Positions 57,078 through 64,000 of a DNA stretch of 64,000 bases are shown here, one piece after another (positions within the stretch are counted from its first letter, which is position 1; each line of letters opens with the position of its first letter). The translations under genes and the position numbers were made by a program. The notes beneath the pieces are model-generated. The model saw only the letters and a list, made by a program, of their open reading frames with translations. It was not told where the DNA came from and did not search any database. The DNA comes from Streptomonospora salina (GTDB lineage Bacteria > Actinomycetota > Actinomycetes > Streptosporangiales > Streptosporangiaceae): assembly GCF_014204715.1 (NCBI RefSeq), contig NZ_JACHLY010000001.1, positions 3,246,501 through 3,310,500 of the forward strand, read 5' to 3'.

Positions 57078-58799
57078 TCAGTCGTAGTCGTCGTCGCCGT
57101 CGGTGCACATGTCCCACGCGCGCCAGTGGTTGTTCAGGAAGTTCGTCTCGGTCCTCTCGTAGATGCGGTCCGTCCGGTAGCACAGGTGCGGATTGTGCCG
57201 GTCGCCGCCCGCGTCGAACACGATCGCGCCCGGATCGGCGATACCGGGGATGGTGAACGCGAACTCCTGTTCCGGGCTGTCCGGGGAGAGGGCGGCGATC
57301 TCGCCCGAGGACGCCGGGTAGGTGCGTGCCGACTCCGGGACGTCGCCGGCGTCGGGCGCCAGTTCCGCCACGGCCGAGCGGTCGGGCACGTAGAAGGTGT
57401 CCGTGTTCAGCATCAGCTGCCCGGAGCCGCCCGAGTAGCGCGCGGTGCCGCTGAACTCCAGTCCCGTGCCCGTCGGTTCCACGCCGTCCAGAGTGACCTC
57501 GTAGACCGTGCGGCCCTCGGCCTCGGAAAGGAAGATGCCGGGGGCCTCGGCGGTCAGCGACTCCTCGCCCTCCATCCACTCCGGAACCTCGGACTCGCTC
57601 GGCTCCGCTGCGGCACCCGCGCCTGCGGCGCCCTCCCCTGCGGCCCCGTCCGCGCCGGCGCTCTGCCCCTGCTGCCCGCCGCCGGATCCTCCGTCCGCGC
57701 CGTCCGGCTCCGGGGCCGCCTGCGACCACGGGGGACCCGCCGACCACAGGACCGCGCCGCCGCCGGCGGCCAGAACCGCGACGGCGGCGCCGGCCGCCAG
57801 TACCGGCGTCCGCCGGCGCCTGCGCCGCGGCGGGGCGAGGGAGGCCCACGAGGCCGGGTCGTGCCGGGGCCCGGAGGTCTCGCGCCACTCGTTGCGCAGC
57901 AGCCGGGTCACCAGCTGTGTCGGTTCCTCGTCGGCCGCCGACTCCACCGCGGTCGACTCCGACAGCGCGGCCAGGGCCCGCAGCAGCTCGCCCGTTTCCG
58001 GGCGGTCGGCGGGGTCGCGGGACAGCGCCCGCCGCACCAGTGGGAGCAGTTCCTCGGGGACCCCGTCGGTGTCGGGGCTCTCCCGCAGCGTGCGGTAGGC
58101 GATCATGTCCGCCTGGCCGGTGCCGAAGGGATTGCGCCCGGTCGCCGCCAGCGCGACCAGACCTCCCCACGCGAAGACGTCCGACAGCGGCGTGGCGTCG
58201 GCACCCTCGTAGCGTTCGGGCGCCACCCAGCCGGGTGAGCCGACCAAGCCGCCGGTGTGCGTGATCCCGCTCTCGTCCACGGCCCGGGCGATGCCGAAGT
58301 CGAGCACCTTGGGACCGTCGGGGGCGAGGATGAGGTTGCCCGGTTTCAGGTCGCGGTGCACGATGCCGGCGGCGTGGATGGCGTGCAGGGCTTCGGCCAC
58401 GCCTGCGGCGAGGCCGACGAGCATGCCGCCCGACAGGGTCCCGTGTTCGCGGATGCGGGCCCGCAGGGTGGGCCCGGGAACGTACTCGGTGGCCAGCCAC
58501 GGCCGGTCGGCGGCGGCGTCGGCGGCCACGAACCGGGCGGTGCAGAAGGCCGCGACCCTCCGGACCAGCTCCACTTCACGGGTGAAGCGGGCGCGGAAGA
58601 CGGGATCGGCCGCGTATTCGCGGTGCACGACCTTGACTGCCAGGCACCGGTCGTGCTCGTCCACGGCTGCATAGACCGCGCCCATGCCGCCCGCTCCCAG
58701 CCGGCCCGCCACGCGGTAGCGGCCGATGTAGGCGGGATCGCCGGGGGCGAGCGGCTCCAGGCCGGGCGGCAGTGCGGGATGCGGCTCCTGAGACGACAC
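57078..58799 (-). CDS. Transmembrane Ser/Thr protein kinase (Hanks type)
   Basis: 573 residues from GTG 58799 (AGGAG five bases upstream). Kinase domain about 26-285: GRLGAGGMGAVYAA, lysine K56, HRDLKPGN at 148-155, DFG at 167-169 and APE in VAPERYEG, all present. One span (about 331-354, after a RRRRRR stop-transfer), a Gly/Ala-rich linker, then an outside domain with LMLNTDTFYVPDRSAV, LSPDSPEQEFAFTI, GIADPGAIVF and LCYRTDRIYERTET. This domain resembles the one in the neighbouring kinase and free proteins. Substrates are unknown. Confidence 0.92.
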   Translation of the reverse strand: MSSQEPHPALPPGLEPLAPGDPAYIGRYRVAGRLGAGGMGAVYAAVDEHDRCLAVKVVHREYAADPVFRARFTREVELVRRVAAFCTARFVAADAAADRPWLATEYVPGPTLRARIREHGTLSGGMLVGLAAGVAEALHAIHAAGIVHRDLKPGNLILAPDGPKVLDFGIARAVDESGITHTGGLVGSPGWVAPERYEGADATPLSDVFAWGGLVALAATGRNPFGTGQADMIAYRTLRESPDTDGVPEELLPLVRRALSRDPADRPETGELLRALAALSESTAVESAADEEPTQLVTRLLRNEWRETSGPRHDPASWASLAPPRRRRRRTPVLAAGAAVAVLAAGGGAVLWSAGPPWSQAAPEPDGADGGSGGGQQGQSAGADGAAGEGAAGAGAAAEPSESEVPEWMEGEESLTAEAPGIFLSEAEGRTVYEVTLDGVEPTGTGLEFSGTARYSGGSGQLMLNTDTFYVPDRSAVAELAPDAGDVPESARTYPASSGEIAALSPDSPEQEFAFTIPGIADPGAIVFDAGGDRHNPHLCYRTDRIYERTETNFLNNHWRAWDMCTDGDDDYD

Positions 58800-58907
58800 G
58801 GGGGCTCCTGTGGTCCTGCGTGGGTGCTGCGTCGGTGCCGGCCCCGCTCGTGCGGCCGGGCCGGCGGGGCCGCGCGACCGCTTCGGAGGGCGGCCGCGCG
58901 AGGGCTG

Positions 58908-59562
58908 TCAGGAACAGCCCTCGGTGGTGAACGCGCCGCCGGCCGCACAGCACACGCCCAGCGGCGGCATCCCCGTTCCGTCGGTGCCGTAGTCCGGGCC
59001 TTGGAAGAAGACCGCGCCCGATTCCGGTGCGCCCCGCAGCACGAAGGGGGGCTCGATGACCGTCTCGCTTCCGCCCTGGGCGGTGGCGTAGGAGGTCATG
59101 ACCCCCTCTTCGCCGGTGGTGTAGCGCTCGCCCCCGGATTCCGCATAGAGCTGGCTGTGGAAGATCTCGCCGGTCGGTTCGGCCGCGTTCCAGGCGAAGC
59201 GGACGAAGAACTCCACACCGTCGGCGGTGGCCGAATCGAAGCCCGCGCGGGTGTGGAGCGTGTCGCCGTCGTAGTCGCTGATCACCAGGCCTCCCTGGGA
59301 GCCGGTGCCGACCTCGCTGCGCCACGGCGGGTTCTCGGCGCTCTGCGCCAGATCGATCGGCGCGGCGGAGGGCGCGGCGGAGGCGTCCTGTTCCCCTCCG
59401 CCGCCGGCGGGGGGATTCGGCGCTTCCGGAAGGCGATCCGGCGGGTTCGGGATCGGTGGCGCCTCCCCCGCACGAGGAGGGGAGGAAGGACAGGGCGCCC
59501 AGTAGCGCGACGGGTGCGGCGGCGTGGTGGTATCGCAAGCGCGGGGCATGCGCAGAGGGCAC
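58908..59562 (-). pseudogene. Lipoprotein with kinase-array sensor domain, frameshifted at a G6 tract
   Basis: Starts at GTG 59562 with AGGAG six bases upstream. The first frame encodes a lipoprotein signal (VALLGALSFLPSSC, lipobox cysteine near residue 31) and GGGATDPEPAGSPSGSAESP. At the run of six G (plus strand 59409-59414) the natural frame is lost; the remaining protein (PAGGGGEQDASAAPS through GAPESGAVFFQGPDY, LGVCCAAGGAFTTEGC, stop at 58908) is in another frame. Deleting one base from the run joins the two into a 217-residue lipoprotein. So there is one extra base: mutation, phase-variable tract or sequencing error. The C-terminal domain matches those of the kinases on either side. 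Confidence 0.75.
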
Positions 59563-59807
59563 GGAGATCTCCTGACGGCTCGGGTGCCGACGGCTGTGCG
59601 GACGCGTCGGCCGCCGGGGAAGGCCGCCGGCCGCGGTGGCCGGCAGCCTTCCCCGGAGCCGCGCCGATGCGCACGGGACCGCCCATGTGTGGCGCCTTCA
59701 TCCGGGGGCACCGCCAGCGTCCCGCAGGAGGGGCACCGTGTCGACGCGATGCCGGGCGAATGCCGGTTCCGGCCACAGGCGCATCCGGCTCCGCCTCCGC
59801 GCAGGCG

Positions 59808-61964
59808 TCAGTCCATGCGGATGAAGTCGACCCGCTCCCGGGCTCCGAGATCCCCGGCGTAGCAGCCCCCGGCGCTTTCGCTGTAGCGCTCCCGGACCTC
59901 CGCCGTCGTACTCAGGCCGCAGGTCCACCCTCCGCCGACCTCGGCGATGTATCCGGTTCCCTCCTTCTCGCCGTCGGGCATGTCCAGATACTCCTCGACC
60001 GCCGAGCGCGCCTCGCCGCAGTCGGTCTCCCCGACGGTGGGCACCAGCAGGGCGCGGTCGACGCGGGGAACGCCGCCGACGGTTCCGCAGAGGCGGGTGT
60101 CGAGACCGTCGAACCCGGAATAGTGCCACGTGGTTTCCGACCCCGCGAGAGGGTCGTCGGACTCGAACACGTAGTCGAGCCGCAGCGGAAGGCCGTCCAT
60201 CGCCGTCCACAGCTCGAACTCCAACCCGGGAATCCCCGACTGGCCCGGGGTCCCCGGAGTCGCGAGGTCGAACGTGCCGGCGATCCGCACCGCCGGGGTC
60301 CCGTCGAGACCGGTCGCGGCGCGCCCGTCCACCTCCATGGAGTCGGCCAGGCTTTCGAACGGCGTCAGCACAGCCTGTCGGGACTGCATGGACGCGACGC
60401 TCGCGTCCATCGGCCCGGTCGCGGCGGTATAGGAGCCGCTGAAATCGGACCCGGTCCACGAGCGCTCGATCAGCCGGTCCCGCTCCGGCCGGTAGATCCG
60501 GTCCATGGCCGCCTCGGGCGAATCCGGAACTCCGGCGATACTGACCGAATGGAATACGGGTGCGCCCTCGACGGTGGCGAGAGTGTACTCGTCCCAGCCG
60601 CGGAGCCCTTCACTGGGGCGCAGCTCCCGGGTGGCGTTGTAGCTGTCCGCGGAGTCCAGCGCGTCGACGATCCCGGCGACGATCTCCTCGGGCGGCCCCA
60701 GAGTCGGGGACGGCGACGGCGACGGGCTCGGCGCCGCTTCAGCCGTGTCGGACTCCGCGAGCGCGTCGACGGTGAGGTACCCGCCGGTGCCGATCGCGCC
60801 GACGACGAGCACCGCCGATGCCGAGAGGACCGCGATCTTGGTGCCCGCCGCCATGCCCGTGGCGGCGGCCGCGCCGCCCGCACCCGCCGCGCCGGAGGCG
60901 GCGGCGCCACCCGTACCCGCCGCGCCGGAGGCGGCGGCACCCGCACCCGCCCCCGCGGCCACCGCGGTGCCGCCCGCGGCACCCAGTGCCGGTACGGCGG
61001 CCACCCACAGCGCCGGGTCGTGCCAACTGGCGTCGATGCCGTGCCAGCTGCGCGAAACGAGGTCGCGCAGCCGGCCGACCAGGTCGCCGGTCTGCACGTT
61101 CGACGTGTCGTCGGGGGTGGAGAAGTCGACCAGCCCGCGGTAGGAGCTCTCGGCCGTGGGGCGGGCGGCGGGGTCGGCGGCGACGGCCAGTTCGACCATC
61201 GGCCGCAGCTCGCCGGGCACGGCGTCGAGGTCGGGGGCGGTCTCCAGCACGCGGCGCCGCAGCTCGGTCGCGTCGCCGCGGCCGAACGGCGGCCGGCCGG
61301 AAGCGGCGTAGGCGACCAGGCAGCCCCACGCGAAGACGTCGGCGGGCGGCTCGGGTTCGGCCCCCCGGTAGCGCTCCGGGCTCACCCAGCCCGGCGATCC
61401 GAACACCCGGCCGTCGGCGCGGTCGGCGTCGCTGCGGCTCATCGGGCGCGCGATGCCGAAGTCCAGGATCCGCGGTCCTTCGGGGGTGAGCATGACGTTG
61501 CCCGGTTTGATGTCGCAGTGCACGATCCCGGCGGCGTGGACGGCGGTGACCGCCTCGGCGGTGCCGGCGGCGAACGCGAACAGCATGTCGGGCTCCAGCG
61601 GCCCCTGCTGCTCGACATGGGAGCGCAGAGTCGCGCCCGGGACGAAGTCGGTGGCCACCCACGGCCGGGCGGCGTCGGTGTCGGCCGCGTGGACGGCGGT
61701 GGTGTAGACGCCCTGGACGCGCCGCATCAGATCGACTTCGCGGGCGAAGGCCGATCGGAACGCGGCGTCGCCGGCGTAGCGCTCGTGGATCACCTTCACG
61801 GCGATGCAGGTGCCGGAGTCGTCGAGTGCGCCGAAGACGGTTCCCATGCCGCCGGCCCCGAGCCGGCCGACGACGGTATAGGGCCCGATCCGCTGCGGAT
61901 CGCCGGGGGACGTCGGCCCCAGCTCCGGGGGAAGGGGCGGATCGGATCCGGGCTGGGCACTCAT
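59808..61964 (-). CDS. Transmembrane Ser/Thr protein kinase (non-RD, HCD motif)
   Basis: 718 residues from ATG 61964. Kinase domain about 27-285: GRLGAGGMGTVFGA, K57 in IAVKVIHERY, catalytic loop VHCDIKPGNVML (HCD instead of HRD, so a non-RD kinase), DFG at 168-170 and SPE in WVSPERYRG. An Ala/Gly/Thr repeat linker, one span (about 373-398), a (Ser-Pro)n stretch, then a 300-residue outside domain with GLDTRLCGTVGGVPRVDRA, LLVPTVGETDCGEARSAVEEYL, VGGGWTCGLS and RERVDFIRMD, shared with the pseudokinase at 52138. Cysteines are conserved in both, suggesting disulfides. Likely active; ligand unknown. Confidence 0.92.
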   Translation of the reverse strand: MSAQPGSDPPLPPELGPTSPGDPQRIGPYTVVGRLGAGGMGTVFGALDDSGTCIAVKVIHERYAGDAAFRSAFAREVDLMRRVQGVYTTAVHAADTDAARPWVATDFVPGATLRSHVEQQGPLEPDMLFAFAAGTAEAVTAVHAAGIVHCDIKPGNVMLTPEGPRILDFGIARPMSRSDADRADGRVFGSPGWVSPERYRGAEPEPPADVFAWGCLVAYAASGRPPFGRGDATELRRRVLETAPDLDAVPGELRPMVELAVAADPAARPTAESSYRGLVDFSTPDDTSNVQTGDLVGRLRDLVSRSWHGIDASWHDPALWVAAVPALGAAGGTAVAAGAGAGAAASGAAGTGGAAASGAAGAGGAAAATGMAAGTKIAVLSASAVLVVGAIGTGGYLTVDALAESDTAEAAPSPSPSPSPTLGPPEEIVAGIVDALDSADSYNATRELRPSEGLRGWDEYTLATVEGAPVFHSVSIAGVPDSPEAAMDRIYRPERDRLIERSWTGSDFSGSYTAATGPMDASVASMQSRQAVLTPFESLADSMEVDGRAATGLDGTPAVRIAGTFDLATPGTPGQSGIPGLEFELWTAMDGLPLRLDYVFESDDPLAGSETTWHYSGFDGLDTRLCGTVGGVPRVDRALLVPTVGETDCGEARSAVEEYLDMPDGEKEGTGYIAEVGGGWTCGLSTTAEVRERYSESAGGCYAGDLGARERVDFIRMD
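60882..60938 (-). repeat. 33-bp period repeat in kinase linker
   Basis: ACCCGCCGCGCCGGAGGCGG recurs at 60882 and 60915, encoding an 11-residue Gly/Ala/Thr/Ser unit before the membrane span. Confidence 0.65.
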
Positions 61965-62057
61965 TCGTTTGTTCGCTCTCGTCGCTGATCGGCGGGGTAC
62001 GTTCAGGCGTGTCCGCCGGGGCGGCGGTCGAGCCCCGGCGGACGGCGGTCGTAGCGG

Positions 62058-62423
62058 TTACCAGACCAGGGAGACGCTGGCTCCGTCCGGTGTGATCATC
62101 GGGTCGGACTGCTCCTGGCCGACGGATGCGACGACGTCTCCGGCGCAGCCGCGGTCGGAGTACACGGTGGCGACCGCGGGGATGCCCGGGCTGCCGTAGG
62201 TGTTGGTGATCGATCGGATCGGGGCCTTGAGGTCGACGCATCCGGATCCCGCCGGCAGCGGGACCGTCTCGCCGGTGTAGCCGTATCCGGTGAATCCGCA
62301 GATGCCCGCCTCGCATTCCGCCGGTCGCGGCGTCAGCGAGTCGTCGGCTGCGGCGGTGAGGGGAGCGGCCGAAAGCGCCGCTGCGGCGGCTGCGACGGCA
62401 GCCGCGCGAGCGAGTGCACGCAT
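62058..62423 (-). CDS. Small secreted peptidase inhibitor I36 / beta-gamma-crystallin-like protein
   Basis: 121 residues from ATG 62423 (GAAAGG eight bases upstream). Signal peptide [20 protein letters not shown] with cleavage near AAA-DD. The mature part has four cysteines (AECEAGICGFTG, SGCVDL, DRGCAGD) and the aromatic pattern YGYTGETVPLPAGSGC, IRSITNTYGSPGI and TVYSDRGC. This resembles the actinobacterial family of peptidase inhibitor I36 and Streptomyces metalloproteinase-inhibitor folds. Inhibitory activity is not established. It lies 93 bp after the kinase start on the same strand, so it could be the first gene of the array transcript. Confidence 0.7.
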   Translation of the reverse strand: MRALARAAAVAAAAAALSAAPLTAAADDSLTPRPAECEAGICGFTGYGYTGETVPLPAGSGCVDLKAPIRSITNTYGSPGIPAVATVYSDRGCAGDVVASVGQEQSDPMITPDGASVSLVW

Positions 62424-62674
62424 GGGGATCGCCTTTCGAGTCGGGCGGCCTCGCGGACAGGCTGCCCCATGTTCCGGGCGGTGTCGACGCGTGGTCCGGT
62501 GCCGGATCCGGTCACGGCGGAACCCTCTGCCGCCGGCCTGCGGTGTCACCGGCGGCGGGGTTTCCGGCCATGCGGCGCCCGCCCTACCGGATGCCCGTCC
62601 GGCCGAAACGCACTCGGCTCGGACCTTCCCCCATCACCGATCTATAGGGTTGGCGAAGGCGCAGGTCGTTTAGT

Positions 62675-62703
62675 GTGCTCCCCGTGCACGCGGGGATGGT
62701 CCC
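62675..62703 (+). CRISPR. Solitary type I-E CRISPR repeat
   Basis: The 29 bases begin GTGCTCCCCG and end CGGGGATGGTCCC, with the internal palindrome CCCCGTGCACGCGGGG; this is the classic actinobacterial type I-E repeat. No second intact copy follows at the expected 61-bp step and no cas gene is in the window. TATAGG (62643-62648) and a moderately A/T-rich stretch upstream resemble a leader. Best read as a relic or the leader-end remnant of an array. Confidence 0.7.
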
Positions 62704-63078
62704 AGCGACAGCGTCTACATCCCGCGCCCGCCGATCCCCGCACGCCACCAGAAGCGTCCCGTCCGGCTGGTCGGTCGAGGAGTACCTGGCTCGGACCTCA
62801 CCCGTAGTGCCGTCAACCGCCGCAGCCGAGCCCCGCATACACGCCGGCGCCGCGCAGTGGCCCCTCCGCTCGACTTGGTGCCGCCCGGCGGGATACTCCG
62901 CCGCTTCCACCCGATCCAGTACCCCGCATACACGCCGACAGATCCACACCGCCCCCGTTCCGCAACCGGCGAACCCGACACCCCCGATCCGTCGAACACC
63001 CGCACTCATGGTCAGCGACAGCCTTTCCGGAGCCGCGCGAACCCGATCCGATCACCGCACATGCCCCGACATGACGAA
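62704..63078. other. Non-coding region after CRISPR repeat
   Basis: About 375 bp. It contains two exact copies of CCCCGCATACACGCCG (62831-62846 and 62922-62937), 91 bp apart, which loosely resemble the core of the CRISPR repeat. Long frames cross it but none has a ribosome binding site or recognisable product. Confidence 0.4.
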
Positions 63079-63105
63079 ACCCCCTCAGCCGAAGCCGAAG
63101 GGGGT
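63079..63105 (-). terminator. Terminator after the XRE-DUF397 pair
   Basis: ACCCCCT / AGGGGGT stem with a 13-base loop; on the minus strand it is followed by TTCGTC. Located 26 bp past the DUF397 stop. Confidence 0.6.
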
Positions 63106-63130
63106 GCAGCCTCACGGGGAAAGTGGTGGG

Positions 63131-63319
63131 TTACAGCTCCGCCGACCGCACGGCCGCCATGAACGCCGCCCACGCTTCAGACGGCAGCGCAAGAGCCCCA
63201 GCTTCCCGGTTCTGAGTGTCGCGGACGTTGGCACCTGCGACGTGTTCCCGTACCTCGACGCAGTTGGAGCCGCCGTCACTGTAGCTGCTCTTGTGCCAGC
63301 CACTACGAAGCTTATCCAT
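63131..63319 (-). CDS. DUF397 domain-containing protein
   Basis: 62 residues from ATG 63319 (AGAGG seven bases upstream). The DUF397 hallmark is present: LRSGWHKSSYSDGGSNCVEVRE, then NVRDTQNREAGALALP and WAAFMAAVRSAEL. These small proteins nearly always follow an XRE regulator with a DUF5753 domain in actinobacteria, as here, and some pairs act in development or as toxin-antitoxin-like regulators; the BldB/WhiJ group is the best-known relative. Sequence is noticeably less G/C-rich than the kinase region. Confidence 0.85.
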   Translation of the reverse strand: MDKLRSGWHKSSYSDGGSNCVEVREHVAGANVRDTQNREAGALALPSEAWAAFMAAVRSAEL

Positions 63320-63351
63320 GATCCAACCTCTTAATCTCCTTGCGCAGTGCC

Positions 63352-63774
63352 TCAAGTGTCTCGTCCGGGTTCTTCTTCCCGCGAAAGCCAGGGGGCTCCG
63401 TATCGCACCAGTACACGTGCGTAATCTTCCGTCTGCAAATGCGACGGAAACACCATAATCTGGTACTCATAGATCGCAGTTGCGCTGTCCACCAGCTCAG
63501 CGACCTCATAGCGCCAGGCTTCTTTCCCCTCGCCCGTCAGATCATCCCAGAGGCGATTCAGGCGGCCGTGGCCTATTGCGTCGTCCAACGCATGACGCAA
63601 GCGCGCGGATGACTTCGCTACGCCACGTTCGATGTCGGAGAGCTGGGTCCGCGAAGACTCGATGCGACGCCCAAGGGCGTCAAGCGTCATCTCAGCTTCT
63701 TGGCGCAGGCGGCGGACTTCCTGTCCATAGCGGCGGAGTGCCCTCTCATCGGGCTTGGATGTCCTCACACGCAC
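63352..63774 (-). CDS. XRE family regulator, truncated in DUF5753
   Basis: 140 residues from GTG 63774 (GTG 63768 also possible). The N-terminal helix-turn-helix is clear: YGQEVRRLRQEAEMTLDALGRRIESSRTQLSDIERG. The DUF5753 part begins (SATAIYEYQIMVFPSHLQTEDYARVLVRYGAPWLS) but stops at EEEPGRDT, whereas full family members run to about 280 residues. In another frame the sequence continues as NPDETLEALRKEIKRLDHG and stops at 63312, overlapping the DUF397 ATG as such pairs often do. The gene may therefore be frameshifted near 63385-63400, or a natural short form. It would control itself and the DUF397 gene. Confidence 0.7.
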   Translation of the reverse strand: MRVRTSKPDERALRRYGQEVRRLRQEAEMTLDALGRRIESSRTQLSDIERGVAKSSARLRHALDDAIGHGRLNRLWDDLTGEGKEAWRYEVAELVDSATAIYEYQIMVFPSHLQTEDYARVLVRYGAPWLSREEEPGRDT

Positions 63775-63911
63775 ATCTCACCATAGGTGCCGCCTATCTC
63801 TCCGGATAGATTCCGGTGATCTTCGGTGCTCCTTCGGAGCTATTCAGAGGATTGACCGACTCCCTTTATCCTGACTCCGCTCCACGTCAGGCTCGGGGCT
63901 GCGAGCAAAAT

Positions 63912-63947
63912 GGCCCTGTCGATGCTTCGCGGGCACCGGACAGGGCC
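63912..63947. terminator. Hairpin upstream of the last start codon
   Basis: GGCCCTGTC / GACAGGGCC, nine-bp perfect stem with an 18-base loop, in the leader of the gene that may start at 63983. Terminator, attenuator or structured leader; not resolvable. Confidence 0.4.
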
Positions 63948-63982
63948 TTGATCCCCGACCTGGACCAAGCAGGTGGAGACCC

Positions 63983-64000
63983 ATGCGCAACTCTAGCCGC
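63983..64000 (+). CDS. Possible start of a gene cut by the window end
   Basis: ATG 63983 with AGGTGGAG four bases upstream; six codons (MRNSSR) are visible. Divergent from the XRE gene. Product unknown. Confidence 0.3.

Noticed and set aside
58257..61988. 1243-codon plus-strand frame across the kinase array
   Set aside because: Antisense to three kinase genes whose motifs are unambiguous; no start signal.
62675..63334. Plus-strand frame of 219 codons starting inside the CRISPR repeat
   Set aside because: Start lies within the repeat, no ribosome binding site, and the end is antisense to the DUF397 gene.

Overview
The window is a stretch of actinobacterial chromosome with very high G+C and strong G/C preference at third codon positions. 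The sigma factor ShbA beside guaB, a groES-groEL1 pair under a CIRCE operator with a His-rich GroEL tail, an F420-type luciferase-like oxidoreductase, MprAB-like signalling and many Hanks-type kinases fit a filamentous actinomycete. Nocardiopsaceae (Nocardiopsis/Streptomonospora type) is my best guess; the rank is inference. I see no rRNA, tRNA, insertion sequence or prophage.

Layout. 1-7.4 kb (+ strand): the end of polyphosphate kinase, a NUDIX/histidine phosphatase, an SRPBCC protein, alanine racemase, and the tRNA t6A block tsaE-tsaB-rimI-tsaD. 7.5-12.6 kb (- strand): a small membrane protein, a Uma2 nuclease-fold protein, a 785-residue repetitive coiled-coil protein and a THUMP-like methyltransferase. 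12.6-21.6 kb (+): groES-groEL, shbA, guaB, guaB3, a lytic transglycosylase and glpD. 21.8-26.1 kb: the RNA-repair pair hen1-pnkp, with pnkp broken by a one-base frameshift. 26.1-36.1 kb: a PNPOx-like protein, an AraC regulator, a divergent SDR/semialdehyde dehydrogenase pair with twin operator-like sites, an RsbU-type phosphatase, guaA, the F420 oxidoreductase and two small membrane proteins. 36.1-45.0 kb: a sulfurtransferase, an HtrA protease, a DMT-like permease, an MprAB-like two-component system, two small membrane proteins and a MarR-GNAT fusion. 45.1-52.0 kb: a CitE-like lyase, a BisC-like molybdoenzyme and a siderophore ABC importer behind a DtxR/IdeR-type iron box.

52.1-62.0 kb (- strand) is the most unusual part. 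Three apparently active membrane Ser/Thr kinases and one pseudokinase are interleaved with a membrane-anchored protein and a frameshifted lipoprotein. Two extracytoplasmic domain families recur. One is found both fused to kinases and on its own. The other is shared by a kinase and the pseudokinase. It looks like a locally expanded signalling array with kinase-linked and free sensor domains.

62.0-64.0 kb: a small secreted I36/crystallin-like protein, one isolated type I-E CRISPR repeat without cas genes, and a truncated XRE regulator followed by a DUF397 gene, in less G+C-rich sequence than the rest.

Two genes (pnkp and the lipoprotein at 59 kb) carry single-base frameshifts in C/G runs. Assembly error must be excluded before either is called a pseudogene.
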